Positions 23,734 to 32,928 are shown, counted from the stretch's first letter. The stretch: 64,000 nucleotides of DNA from Methylotenera_A sp040079935 (GCA_040079935.1 JBEBJI010000002.1:62001-126000); one strand, 5' to 3'. Translations and numbers: made by a program. Notes: generated by a model from the sequence alone, not told the origin.

Positions 23734-24447
23734 ATGCTAAAATTAGGCATGGTGCGCTTTCATGTAATCATCCCTGCTGCAGGTACAGGTTCCCGTATGG
23801 CTAACGTTCTGCCTAAGCAATACTTGCCGCTGGCGGGCAAGCCGATGATTTCGCACACCATTCAGGTATTTTTTAATCATCCGCGCATCGCGAGTATTCA
23901 CTTGGCACTAAGTCCAGATGACGGGTTTTGGCGCGGTTTAACGTTAGACCCTACAACAAAGCTCAAATTGCATTACACGGGCGGCGAAAGTCGAAGTGAA
24001 ACCGTGCTCAATACCTTGCAAGCCATTGAAGTTGCAGAAGACGATTGGATTTTGGTGCACGATGCCGCACGGCCAGGCTTGACGCATGCGCTGTTAGATA
24101 ACTTATTGAATACGTTGGAGAGTGATGCAGTGGGTGGCTTGCTGGCTTTGCCGTTGGCAGATACTTTAAAGCAAGCGAATGCAGAAAATCGTGCTGAAAA
24201 AACCATTCCGCGCGATGGTTTATGGCAAGCGCAAACACCACAAATGTTTAAATATGGTGTGTTAAAGCATGCTCTGCAAGCCAATACCGGAGCGGCTTCC
24301 AGAGCACATTTTACAGATGAATCAGAAGCCGTTGAAGCGCTTGGCTTAAAGCCAATCTTGGTGCAGGGCGAGTTGCGCAATTTAAAAGTCACTTACCCGC
24401 AAGATTTAGAAATGCTGGAAGCGCTATTTGCAAAGGAAAAAGCATGA
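23734..24447 (+). CDS. ispD: 2-C-methyl-D-erythritol 4-phosphate cytidylyltransferase
   Basis: Third step of the MEP isoprenoid pathway: MEP plus CTP to CDP-ME. 237 residues from the first ATG, but the ATG at 23749 (MVRFHVIIPAAGTGSRM) is probably the real start. CTP-binding motif PAAGTGSRM...LPKQYLPL, then VHDAARP and TDESEAVE. It overlaps ispF by 4 bp (ATGA). A copy of the dispersed palindromic element at 24270-24306 adds residues HALQANTGAASRAH just before the TDES motif, where E. coli IspD is about six residues shorter as I recall. Confidence 0.96.
   Translation: MLKLGMVRFHVIIPAAGTGSRMANVLPKQYLPLAGKPMISHTIQVFFNHPRIASIHLALSPDDGFWRGLTLDPTTKLKLHYTGGESRSETVLNTLQAIEVAEDDWILVHDAARPGLTHALLDNLLNTLESDAVGGLLALPLADTLKQANAENRAEKTIPRDGLWQAQTPQMFKYGVLKHALQANTGAASRAHFTDESEAVEALGLKPILVQGELRNLKVTYPQDLEMLEALFAKEKA
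24270..24306. repeat. Dispersed palindromic element, copy in ispD
   Basis: 37 bp with the inverted repeat TGCTCTG (24270-24276) / CAGAGCA (24300-24306); inner arms GCAAGCC and GGCTTCC. Read as ALQANTGAASRA. Confidence 0.75.
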
Positions 24448-24914
24448 TAAGAATCGGCCATGGTTTTGATGTTCACGCGTTAGTCGTCGGTCGAAAATGC
24501 ATTATTGGTGGCGTAGAAATTGCGCACGACAAAGGCTTAGATGGTCATTCTGATGCGGATGTTTTATTACACGCGATTTGTGACGCTCTACTTGGCGCAG
24601 CGGCGCTGGGCGACATTGGCAAACATTTTCCGCCCACAGATGACGCGTATAAAAATGCGGATTCGCGTGAATTATTGCGCCGCGTGGTTGCGTTGCTTAA
24701 AGCTAAAAATTTCAGCGTGAATAACATCGACGCGACGGTGATTTGCGAAGCGCCAAAACTTAGCCCGCACACCGCACAAATGTGCGCCAATATTGCTGCC
24801 GATTGCACTGTGGATGTTTCGCAAGTCAATGTAAAGGCCACTACTACTGAGAAGCTTGGCTTTACTGGCCGCGGTGAAGGCATTGCAGCTGAAGCAGTTT
24901 GCACAATAATCTGA
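24444..24914 (+). CDS. ispF: 2-C-methyl-D-erythritol 2,4-cyclodiphosphate synthase
   Basis: 156 residues. Cyclises CDP-ME 2-phosphate to MEcPP with loss of CMP; homotrimer. Zinc ligands in GFDVH (D8, H10) and in the HSDADVLLHAICDALLGAAALGDIG block; FTGRGEGI near the C-terminus. Its ATG overlaps the ispD stop, the common ispD-ispF pair, and an ABC exporter gene follows after one base. Confidence 0.97.
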   Translation: MIRIGHGFDVHALVVGRKCIIGGVEIAHDKGLDGHSDADVLLHAICDALLGAAALGDIGKHFPPTDDAYKNADSRELLRRVVALLKAKNFSVNNIDATVICEAPKLSPHTAQMCANIAADCTVDVSQVNVKATTTEKLGFTGRGEGIAAEAVCTII

Positions 24915-24915
24915 T

Positions 24916-26757
24916 ATGTTTAAATGGTTTGAAAACCTCGCAAAGCCTTTCCCAGAAGCGCTGATTACCACGCCGCCCACGCAGTTTTGGGCGTTCGCTT
25001 GGGGTTGCACGCAAGGCCTGCGGCCGTTTTTAATTTGCATGACGCTACTTACCGCCATCATCGGCGCGTTTGAGGCATTGCTGTTCGCCATGATGGGCAA
25101 AGTGGTAGATTGGCTGGCCACGATCCCGCCTGCCGAGTTGTGGAATCAAGAAAGTAATCACCTCATTTGGCTCGCCATTATCTTGCTTGCAAGCACCGTG
25201 TTTATTGGCTTGCAGAGCATGTTGAAACATCAAACTTTAGCTGCAAACTTCCCCATGCGTATGCGCTGGAATTTTCACCGGCTTATGCTCAATCAAAGCA
25301 TGAGTTTTTATCAGGATGAATTTGCAGGCCGTGTCGCCGCCAAAGTCATGCAAACCGCGCTGGCAGTGCGCGATGTGTGGTTTATCGTTGCAGATATTCT
25401 AGTGTTTGTAATTATCTACTTCGCTACGATGGTAGGCGTGGTGGGAAGTTTTAACCTATTGATTATTTGGCCATTTTTGGCTTGGCTAGCATTGTATGCC
25501 AGCGCCTTGTTTTATTTTGTGCCTAAACTTAGTAACGTTGGTCGGCAACAGGCCGATGCGCGTAGCCTTATGACAGGCCGCATTACCGATGCCTACACCA
25601 ACATCAGCACGGTCAAGCTGTTTAGCCACGCGGGACGCGAGGCGGGCTATGCACAAACCGCCATGCAAGAGTTTATTGGCACCGTGCATCAGCAAATGCG
25701 CTTGGTGACGATGGTGGAAACGATTAATCATGTGCTTAATATGCTATTGCTCATCGGCGCGGGCGGCTTGGCGCTGTGGTTGTGGAGCAACGGTCAGGTT
25801 GGCGTGGGCGGTGTGGCAGCTGTGACCGCCATGTCGTTGCGGTTAAACGGCATTTCACACTGGGTGATGTGGGAGATGACCACTTTATATGAACAAGTAG
25901 GCACGGTGCAAGACGGTATTAACACGCTCACTACGCATAATAAAATTATCGATTCAGTTGACGCAAAACCGTTGCAAGTAAGTCAAGGTGATATCAAGTT
26001 TGATTCGGTTAATTTTAACTATGGCCGAGAAATTAAAGAGGGACATAAAGAACTGCTAAAAACGCTCAACTTGCACATTAAAGCGGGCGAAAAAGTGGGG
26101 CTGGTAGGGCGTTCTGGCGCAGGTAAATCGACCATTGTTAATTTGCTACTGCGTTTTTATGAGGTGGAATCTGGGCAAATTTTGATTGATGGTCAAAACA
26201 TTAACAGCGTCACACAAAACAGCCTGCGTGAGCATATCGGCATGGTTACGCAAGACACAAGTTTGTTGCATCGCAGCGTGCGCGATAACATTTTATATGG
26301 TCGCCCAAACGCGACAGAAGCAGAAATGATTGCTGCCGCCAAACGCGCCGAGGCGCACGAATTTATACTTAACTTGGCCGATGCCAAGGGACGCACAGGC
26401 TACGATGCGCACGTGGGCGAGCGCGGCGTTAAGCTCTCGGGCGGGCAACGCCAGCGCATCGCTATTGCGCGCGTCATGCTAAAAGACGCGCCGATTTTAC
26501 TGTTAGATGAAGCCACTAGCGCGCTGGACAGCGAAGTAGAAGCAGTGATTCAAAGCAGTTTGTACGATTTAATGGAAGGTAAAACCGTGATTGCGATTGC
26601 ACATCGACTATCGACCATCGCAGCGATGGATAGGCTGATTGTGCTGGATGACGGCAAGATTATCGAAGAAGGCAGTCATAAAAAACTACTCGCCCAAAAG
26701 GGCTTGTATGCTAGCTTATGGGCACGCCAAAGTGGCGGCTTTTTGGCTGAAAATTAG
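24916..26757 (+). CDS. ABC exporter, fused permease and ATPase
   Basis: 613 residues, one half-transporter that would dimerise. Six transmembrane helices in the first ~350 residues, then a nucleotide-binding domain: Walker A GRSGAGKST near residue 398, Q-loop VTQDTSLLHRSV, signature LSGGQRQRIAIAR near 507, Walker B LLLDEATSALDS, and the H-loop AHRLSTI. It resembles MsbA/multidrug exporters; the substrate cannot be told. It starts one base after ispF, and the DUF1348 gene follows after 9 bp, so it may share a transcript with both. Confidence 0.93.
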   Translation: MFKWFENLAKPFPEALITTPPTQFWAFAWGCTQGLRPFLICMTLLTAIIGAFEALLFAMMGKVVDWLATIPPAELWNQESNHLIWLAIILLASTVFIGLQSMLKHQTLAANFPMRMRWNFHRLMLNQSMSFYQDEFAGRVAAKVMQTALAVRDVWFIVADILVFVIIYFATMVGVVGSFNLLIIWPFLAWLALYASALFYFVPKLSNVGRQQADARSLMTGRITDAYTNISTVKLFSHAGREAGYAQTAMQEFIGTVHQQMRLVTMVETINHVLNMLLLIGAGGLALWLWSNGQVGVGGVAAVTAMSLRLNGISHWVMWEMTTLYEQVGTVQDGINTLTTHNKIIDSVDAKPLQVSQGDIKFDSVNFNYGREIKEGHKELLKTLNLHIKAGEKVGLVGRSGAGKSTIVNLLLRFYEVESGQILIDGQNINSVTQNSLREHIGMVTQDTSLLHRSVRDNILYGRPNATEAEMIAAAKRAEAHEFILNLADAKGRTGYDAHVGERGVKLSGGQRQRIAIARVMLKDAPILLLDEATSALDSEVEAVIQSSLYDLMEGKTVIAIAHRLSTIAAMDRLIVLDDGKIIEEGSHKKLLAQKGLYASLWARQSGGFLAEN

Positions 26758-26766
26758 GAGAAAATC

Positions 26767-27243
26767 ATGAGTGAAGTTGAGCAAAAACCACCATTTCCGC
26801 CATTCACGCGTGAAACCGCCATACAAAAAGTGCGCATGGCAGAAGATGGTTGGAACAGCCGCGACCCGCAACGTGTTTCAATGGTGTATACGCAAGATTC
26901 GCAATGGCGCAATCGCGCGGAGTTTCCTAAAGGTCGTGCGCAGATTGTAGAATTTTTAACCCGTAAATGGGCAAAAGAGCTGGATTACCGGCTGATTAAA
27001 GAACTGTGGGCATTTGCCGATAACCGTATCGCGGTGCGCTTTGCTTACGAATGGCATGATGAGGGAGGACAATGGTTTCGCTCTTATGGCAACGAGAATT
27101 GGCAGTTCGATGCCAATGGCTTAATGGAGCTGCGCTACGCCAGCATCAACGATTTGCCGATAAGCGAGAATGAACGAAAACTCTTTTGGCCGTTAGGCCG
27201 CAGGCCAGATGACCACGCGAGCTTAAGTGAGCTTGAATTTTAG
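26767..27243 (+). CDS. DUF1348 family NTF2-like protein
   Basis: 158 residues, small cone-shaped NTF2-like fold. Typical family sequence: VRMAEDGWNSRDPQRV, YTQDSQWRNRAEF, FLTRKWAKELDYRLIKELWAF, RFAYEWHDEGGQWFRSYGNENW and DLPISE near the end. Catalytic function of the family is not established. GGAG lies just before the ATG. A decayed second copy of its last ~50 codons lies 4.3 kb downstream, at 31490-31648. Confidence 0.9.
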   Translation: MSEVEQKPPFPPFTRETAIQKVRMAEDGWNSRDPQRVSMVYTQDSQWRNRAEFPKGRAQIVEFLTRKWAKELDYRLIKELWAFADNRIAVRFAYEWHDEGGQWFRSYGNENWQFDANGLMELRYASINDLPISENERKLFWPLGRRPDDHASLSELEF

Positions 27244-27364
27244 ATGGTACAAAAGTTACTAAGAACTGGTTTTTTCTTGTAACATCCAATAACTTTTTAA
27301 CTGTATAAACGCTACAGCATGATTAAAGTGGTACTGAGGCGATATTTCAATCAGAGGCTAGCAC

Positions 27365-29776
27365 TTGCCTAGCTTTAACCATACATTCACGCACGCCATA
27401 AGTGAAAAATTCTTGCGTTTTCGCAAGTTACATTCGCGTATTATTTTTACTTTTTCTGTTCTGTTGTTTTTGGTGCTGTTGGCGGTTTTGTACAGTATAA
27501 ACAACATCATTTCTAATAGTGCCAATCAAGATATTCAAAAAAATCTTGATAATGGTCAGCAGCTATTCAAATTTATTAACGATGAAAGTAGCCTTAGGTT
27601 AACGCAAACAGCAAGTATTTTGGCATCAGACTTTGCTTTCCGCGAGGCTATTGCGACTGAAGACCTAAATACTATGGTTTCTGCATTGGTAAATCACCGC
27701 ATCAGGTTTAATGCCAGCGCCATGTTTTTGGTGAATACTGATAATCAATTGATTGCAGATACCGTTGGGCTGGCGCAATCAAAAGCAAAATTCCCTTTCC
27801 CTGATTTACTTGCAATCGCCGAAGAAGAGGGCACTGCAACGGCTATTGTGTTGTTAGATGGCCATTTATATCAAATGGTGGTTGTGCCTGTGCTAGCGCC
27901 AACGCCTATTGGTTGGCTAGTGTCGAGCTTTATTATTGATGACAAATTTGCCAACAATTTAAAATCGTTAACTGGCCTAGACGTATCCTTGCTCACGCGT
28001 CAGCAAACCAATAAACAGTGGGAGCTGCGTGCAACTACGTTAAGGGCCGATTTATCTAAAAGTTTGCCAAGCGCCATAGCTGGCATTGCGGCCAAACAAG
28101 CTAAAAATACGGTTCAAATTCATCTTGATGATAACGATTATTTGGCACTTATCCCCGTGCTAGCCACTCGACCCGACGGTATGGTGATTGCGGCCGTGTT
28201 GCAACGATCTTTGCAGCAAGCTTTAGCGCCGCTGCGCTTTTTGCAAAAAACGCTGCTGATACTAAGCTTGTTATCCTTTGCTGTAGCGCTATTGGCAAGC
28301 ACTTGGATTGCACGCGGCATTACTAACCCCATTCGCAAGCTGGGCGCGCTTGCGCAGCGCATTGAGGAAGGGGATTACACGCAAACTTTGGAGTTGGGTA
28401 GTAATGATGAAATTGGTCAATTGGCTTCGGCCATTAATCACATGAGTATTGGTATTGCAGATAGAGAATCGAAAATTGTCGAGCTCGCCAATACGGATGT
28501 CTTGACTAAGCTGCCCAATCGGACCTTGTTTCTAGATCGCCTAGGACAAGCCATTCAGATCGCACATCGTGGTGGTCCACACATTGCCGTGATGGTGATG
28601 GACTTAGACCGATTTAAAGAAGTAAATGATATTTTAGGCCATCACGTTGGCGATTTGTTATTGCAAGAAGTTGCTAAGCGCTTACAAGCCGTTATAGCGC
28701 GCGGTAGCGACACAATAGCCAGGCTGGGTGGCGATGAATTTGCGATACTGTTAATTGCAACCGATGATGATGGCGCGCAAATTGTGGCTAATAAGCTATT
28801 AAAAACTTTTGATGAATCTTTCTTGTTTGAAGGACAAGAAATTATAATCAACACTAGCATCGGCATTACCTATCATCCTCTACACGGAGACGATGTGAGT
28901 GCTTTGATGCGCGGTGCAGATTTGGCGATGTACGCGGCCAAACGCAATAATTCGGGTTATGTCGTTTACGATGCCAGCCTTGCTTGGCAAACGCAAGAAC
29001 ATTTATCACTAATGGCCGAGTTACGTAATGCGATTGCTAATGGCGAATTAATTATTTATTACCAACCAAAATTAGACCTAGGCACTGGCAAAATTAGTGA
29101 TGTTGAAGCGCTTATTCGCTGGATTCATCCTGTACGCGGGCTAGTGCCGCCCGATAATTTTATTCCTTTTGCAGAACACACTGGTTTTATCGTCATCATC
29201 ACGCAATGGGTGGTAGAAAATGTGATGCGCCAGCAACAAGAGTGGCGAAAAATAGGCATTATGCTCAATATTTCGATCAATATTTCTGCTCGCGATTTAC
29301 TGGTGCCAAAGCTACCAGTATTTTTTGCAAAAATGCTGAAAATCTATGATATTCCACCACAGTGCTTGGTGTTGGAAATTACTGAAAGCTCGATTATGGC
29401 CAACCCGCAAACTGCACTAAATATCATGAACGAGCTTAAAAATATGGGTTTAAGTTTGTCTGTGGATGATTTTGGAACAGGCTATTCGTCCCTTTCGTAC
29501 TTGAAAAAATTGCCTGTATCTGAATTGAAGATTGACAGGTCATTTGTTATGCAAATGGAAAAAGACAATGACGACGTGACGATTGTGCGCTCTACCATTG
29601 ACTTGGCACATAATATGGGACTTGCTGTGGTGGCAGAGGGCGTCGAAAATCAAGCTACTTGCGATATGCTCCAAAAAATGGGGTGTGATTATATTCAAGG
29701 TTATTTTATTAGCCGACCAGTGATGGCGCAAAATTTGCTTGATATTATAAAATTGCATCAATTAAATATAGATTAA
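27365..29776 (+). CDS. Membrane GGDEF-EAL protein (c-di-GMP synthesis/hydrolysis)
   Basis: 803 residues. TTG start with GAGG about seven bases upstream. First transmembrane helix at about 25-50, a ~230-residue periplasmic sensor of CACHE-like layout, a second helix near 290-315, HAMP (ITNPIRKLGALAQRIEEGDY), GGDEF domain with intact RLGGDEF near 455, and EAL domain with VEALIRW near 580, and later DDFGTGYSSLSYLKKLP. Both catalytic signatures look active. It leads a probable three-gene operon: an outer-membrane barrel gene follows after 10 bp, and a cupredoxin gene after that. The periplasmic sensor may respond to something handled by those two. Confidence 0.93.
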   Translation: MPSFNHTFTHAISEKFLRFRKLHSRIIFTFSVLLFLVLLAVLYSINNIISNSANQDIQKNLDNGQQLFKFINDESSLRLTQTASILASDFAFREAIATEDLNTMVSALVNHRIRFNASAMFLVNTDNQLIADTVGLAQSKAKFPFPDLLAIAEEEGTATAIVLLDGHLYQMVVVPVLAPTPIGWLVSSFIIDDKFANNLKSLTGLDVSLLTRQQTNKQWELRATTLRADLSKSLPSAIAGIAAKQAKNTVQIHLDDNDYLALIPVLATRPDGMVIAAVLQRSLQQALAPLRFLQKTLLILSLLSFAVALLASTWIARGITNPIRKLGALAQRIEEGDYTQTLELGSNDEIGQLASAINHMSIGIADRESKIVELANTDVLTKLPNRTLFLDRLGQAIQIAHRGGPHIAVMVMDLDRFKEVNDILGHHVGDLLLQEVAKRLQAVIARGSDTIARLGGDEFAILLIATDDDGAQIVANKLLKTFDESFLFEGQEIIINTSIGITYHPLHGDDVSALMRGADLAMYAAKRNNSGYVVYDASLAWQTQEHLSLMAELRNAIANGELIIYYQPKLDLGTGKISDVEALIRWIHPVRGLVPPDNFIPFAEHTGFIVIITQWVVENVMRQQQEWRKIGIMLNISINISARDLLVPKLPVFFAKMLKIYDIPPQCLVLEITESSIMANPQTALNIMNELKNMGLSLSVDDFGTGYSSLSYLKKLPVSELKIDRSFVMQMEKDNDDVTIVRSTIDLAHNMGLAVVAEGVENQATCDMLQKMGCDYIQGYFISRPVMAQNLLDIIKLHQLNID

Positions 29777-29786
29777 GGTTTGTGTA

Positions 29787-30689
29787 ATGTTTGATAATTT
29801 TTTGCGAAAAATATCAGTTTATTTCGCAACTCAATTTGTTGTAATAATACTATGCGGTGCGGCGCATGCCGAAGGCTTTTTGACGCTTGAAGGCAAACTT
29901 AAGTACGATAGTAATCTCTCGCAAGCACGATTTTCACAAGATCAGGTTAGTGATATGGCAACCGCCATAAACGTTACGGCTGGAAAGTACTTTCAACTGA
30001 GTGACTACAATAGCCTTACTGTGACAGGTGATTTGGGTGGCGAGATATACAATACATACCACGGTATGAATAATGTGTCGCTGGGTGGAAGTACTACGTT
30101 AAAAAGAAAATGGGGTTTGGGCTTATACCAGCCATGGACAGCCTTTACTTTGTCAACTACACGCTTAGACTACAACAATGATGTGCGTGATGGTTGGCTG
30201 CACAAAGTGATGTTTAGCGGCGGCAAGCGTATATCTGAACATTGGGATATTTGGGCAGATATCTCTTTACAAAAACGCACCCAAGATAATGATAATGTGA
30301 TTGAGCCTGGTCTTTCTGGAAGCCCGTTTGATTTGCTCAATAAAGTGGCTACTTTGGACGCGGTTTATGCTTTTAGTGAAAATACCTTTTTAATGTTGGG
30401 TTATCAATGGCGTCGCGGAGACGTGGTTGCAACTGCAATTACAGAATCCCCTATTCATGCTGTTTTTGACCCCGTGACCACCGCAGAAACGGCTGACAAC
30501 GCTTTTGGGGTAGAAGGCGAAGCGTATCGACTCAGAGGTACTACGCATACATTTGGCGCAAAGGTGAACACCACCATTAATCAGAATTATGTGTTGGGCA
30601 TAGAGTATCAACGCTATATTACACATGGCGGTAATGGCAATAACTACTATAAAAGCATGCCAGCTTTAACGCTGTCTTATCATTTTTAA
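29787..30689 (+). CDS. Predicted outer-membrane beta-barrel protein
   Basis: 300 residues. Signal peptide about residues 1-28 ending AAHAEG, then alternating amphipathic beta-strands rich in Tyr, Trp and Gly, and a C-terminal LTLSYHF ending in Phe, the usual barrel-assembly signal. No known porin motif. It sits between the GGDEF-EAL gene and the cupredoxin gene with 10 bp on each side. Function unknown; the context suggests a surface component under c-di-GMP or metal control. Confidence 0.8.
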   Translation: MFDNFLRKISVYFATQFVVIILCGAAHAEGFLTLEGKLKYDSNLSQARFSQDQVSDMATAINVTAGKYFQLSDYNSLTVTGDLGGEIYNTYHGMNNVSLGGSTTLKRKWGLGLYQPWTAFTLSTTRLDYNNDVRDGWLHKVMFSGGKRISEHWDIWADISLQKRTQDNDNVIEPGLSGSPFDLLNKVATLDAVYAFSENTFLMLGYQWRRGDVVATAITESPIHAVFDPVTTAETADNAFGVEGEAYRLRGTTHTFGAKVNTTINQNYVLGIEYQRYITHGGNGNNYYKSMPALTLSYHF

Positions 30690-30699
30690 GCGAATAAGT

Positions 30700-31362
30700 A
30701 TGATTAATAAAACATTCCCACTAATATTTGGCACCGCATGCTTGTTTAGCACGGCATCTATTGCAAATGCTGGTGAATTGACCATATCGATTAAAGACGG
30801 TAAAGGCGCAATGCTTCAAGATGCGATTATTACTGCCATGCCGTTAGATGCTAAAAACCTGCCTAAGGATAAGCCTGCTAAACCCATTGTTGACCAAGTG
30901 GGTAAAGAGTTTTTGCCGCATGTGTTGCCAATATATGTAAATTCACAGGTTTCCTTCCCCAATAACGATACTATTCGTCATCATGTTTACTCGTTTTCAC
31001 CCGCAAAAAAATTCGAGTTACCCCTTTACAGCGGCACTCCAGCAGAGCCTGTGTTGTTCGATAGGCCAGGCGTCATCATACTTGGCTGCAATATTCATGA
31101 TTGGATGCTAGGCTACATTTACGTATCTGCAACGCCTTATTTTGCTAGAAGCGATAAAACTGGCAAAGCGTCGATTAAAGACCTGTCCGAAGGTGAATAC
31201 ACCATTAAAGTATGGCATCCACAGATGATTGCGACTGAGGAATCAACTGGCCGAGTAATCACCATTGCTACTGCAAAGGCGGGTTACGAAGAATGGCAAT
31301 TGCCGCTAAAACGTGCATTCAAACTACCACGTAATTCGGTAGGCAGGGGTTTTGGGTATTAA
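30700..31362 (+). CDS. Periplasmic cupredoxin ('methylamine utilization protein' type)
   Basis: 220 residues. Signal peptide 1-24 (TASIANA|GEL). A cupredoxin fold with a candidate type 1 copper site: His in IRHHVY (94/95), then C130, H133 and M136 in LGCNIHDWM. This is the pattern of plastocyanin-like proteins often labelled methylamine utilization proteins, although no mau cluster is present here. The C-terminal half (DKTGKASIKDLSEGEYTIKV) resembles a carboxypeptidase-regulatory-like beta domain. Last gene of the three-gene unit. Electron carrier or copper sensor are both possible. Confidence 0.85.
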   Translation: MINKTFPLIFGTACLFSTASIANAGELTISIKDGKGAMLQDAIITAMPLDAKNLPKDKPAKPIVDQVGKEFLPHVLPIYVNSQVSFPNNDTIRHHVYSFSPAKKFELPLYSGTPAEPVLFDRPGVIILGCNIHDWMLGYIYVSATPYFARSDKTGKASIKDLSEGEYTIKVWHPQMIATEESTGRVITIATAKAGYEEWQLPLKRAFKLPRNSVGRGFGY

Positions 31363-31398
31363 TTCAGAGTGCTTTCTTAAAATTTAACCTTAAACAAT

Positions 31399-31437
31399 AT
31401 GCCCCGCAAGCCAATACCCATGCGACTAGCAGGGAAT
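31399..31437. repeat. Dispersed palindromic element, intergenic copy 1
   Basis: ATGCCCCGCAAGCC, AATACCCATGCG, ACTAGCAGGGAAT. Lies 37 bp after the cupredoxin stop. Confidence 0.75.
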
Positions 31438-31489
31438 GCGTTTTTAAAGGTTTGTAGTCAAGCTTTGAATAAATCGCTGCTTTGCGTTG

Positions 31490-31648
31490 CATTTTTCCTA
31501 CGAATGGCAGTTCGATGCCAATGGATTAATGGAACTGCGCTACGCCAGTATTAACGATTTGCCGATAAGCGAATCTGAACCAAAATTCTTTTGGCCGCTC
31601 GGTCGCAGACCGGATGACCATGCGAGCTTGAGTGAGTTAGGGTTATAG
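31490..31648 (+). pseudogene. Remnant of a DUF1348 gene (3' end only)
   Basis: From 31505 the frame reads WQFDANGLMELRYASINDLP and continues PISESEPKFFWPLGRRPDDH to a TAG at 31646-31648, matching the last ~47 codons of the intact DUF1348 gene (26767-27243). I count about 21 differences in 144 bases, mostly at third codon positions, so the two diverged while coding. Upstream, TACGAATGGCA also matches the intact gene about 60 bases earlier, suggesting an internal deletion between two TGGCA repeats. No start is left. The 316-bp gap 31363-31678 holds only this remnant and one palindromic element. Confidence 0.85.
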
Positions 31649-31678
31649 GGCTAGAAATAACTGGCTGCTAGAGCTCCT

Positions 31679-32293
31679 TTATTTAATAGCCGGTAGATCA
31701 AGGGTTGCATATTGAAGAAGGGCTCGAATCTCAGTTGCTCGTAGCCAACCAGCGTGTCCTTCTATCATCACTGCAACAACGCCGCCACCAGTTGCAAGAA
31801 CAGGCCCACCTGAGTGGCCACCTTCACTGAGATTGCTGTCAAATTTGAGAGTCCATTCAGTTCCGTCTGAACGTTCGCGCGGCTGTTCGCATTCGTATGT
31901 AGGAATGTCGACAACAGCTACTGCATAGTTGTGTGTGTTTTTGTCACTCAAGGACGGAGCATAACCCCAATACTGTAGTCCGTGGTGGCCGCTGATTCGC
32001 TGATCGCTTGGGTAGAGTGGTACGGTACATTGAGGGGTATCTACCTCAAGTACAGCTAAATCAAGCGATGGATGCAGAAATATTGGTTTTACTTGCGGGT
32101 AATTGGGTTGGTTCTGCATAAGCACTAAGTTGGAACGTATTTCTCCAGTTTGGTCGTCAACAACAACATGCTTTGCGGTAACGAAGAATTTTGGTTGCAG
32201 GAAATAAAAGCCTGTTCCAAGTGGCCTGTGAGTACTTTGATCCACGATTATTGAGACGGCGGATGGGTCAATGTCAGCGGATAGTTTGGTCAT
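31679..32293 (-). CDS. Trypsin-like serine protease without signal peptide
   Basis: 204 residues. Chymotrypsin-fold triad visible: H42 in TAKHVV, D78 in HPSLDLAVLEV and S161 in EGGHSGGPVL. No signal peptide, membrane helix or PDZ domain, unlike DegP-type proteases, so it seems cytoplasmic. Isolated gene, next to the DUF1348 remnant. Such stand-alone trypsin-like domains occur in uncharacterised and defence-related contexts, but nothing here proves that. Confidence 0.85.
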   Translation of the reverse strand: MTKLSADIDPSAVSIIVDQSTHRPLGTGFYFLQPKFFVTAKHVVVDDQTGEIRSNLVLMQNQPNYPQVKPIFLHPSLDLAVLEVDTPQCTVPLYPSDQRISGHHGLQYWGYAPSLSDKNTHNYAVAVVDIPTYECEQPRERSDGTEWTLKFDSNLSEGGHSGGPVLATGGGVVAVMIEGHAGWLRATEIRALLQYATLDLPAIK

Positions 32294-32365
32294 CTTAAGG
32301 GGCTATGTGCTACTGGCTAACAGTTAACATTCTTGTAATAATAAATAGAAAAGACGGACATAAAT

Positions 32366-32902
32366 TTAAGCCTTCAACAACACAATCACCGCGCCGCTAC
32401 CGCCATCTTCCGGCTTAGCTTGGGCGTAAGCGATGACTTCGTCGCGTTGCATCAGCCAGCTGCGTAGTTTATGTTTAAGCACAGGTTCACGGTTGCGCGA
32501 GCCTAAGCCTTTGCCATGCACAATGCGCACACAGCGGATATTGCGTTTTTTACACGAGTTTAAAAAATCCGCTACATATAGGCGCGCTTCATCTGAAACC
32601 AAACCGTGTAAATCAATCTGCGCTTGCACCACCCAAAAGCCGCGGCGCAACTTGCTTAAAATATTGGGGGTTTGGCCTTCACGTAGGTAAAGCAGTTCTT
32701 CGCCGCTTTCTAGCTCATGCGCAGGAATATAGTCATCGCTTAACGAATCTCTAAGGGCTTGTTTTTCATCGCGCATAAAGTGCTTGGCGATGGGTTTGGG
32801 GCGCGTTTTTGGCGAGTGAATTGGCTCGACGTTGAGCGGGCGCGCGTCTTTTACGGCTTGTTGAAACAGCTTGGCTTCGTCTAAATTTTCATCCGTTGCC
32901 AT
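32366..32902 (-). CDS. Smr-domain protein (SmrA-like)
   Basis: 178 residues. C-terminal Smr domain with IDLHGLVSDEARLYVADFL, RCVRIVHGKGLGS and a final GGSGAVIVLLK, the sequence of the nuclease-like domain also found at the end of MutS2. N-terminal ~80 residues are charged linker. Smr proteins nick or bind nucleic acids; some act in ribosome rescue or mRNA cleavage, and E. coli SmrA/SmrB are the closest in size. The exact role is not determinable from sequence. Confidence 0.9.
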   Translation of the reverse strand: MATDENLDEAKLFQQAVKDARPLNVEPIHSPKTRPKPIAKHFMRDEKQALRDSLSDDYIPAHELESGEELLYLREGQTPNILSKLRRGFWVVQAQIDLHGLVSDEARLYVADFLNSCKKRNIRCVRIVHGKGLGSRNREPVLKHKLRSWLMQRDEVIAYAQAKPEDGGSGAVIVLLKA

Positions 32903-32928
32903 ATGCTAATCCTAAAATCATTCACGCT

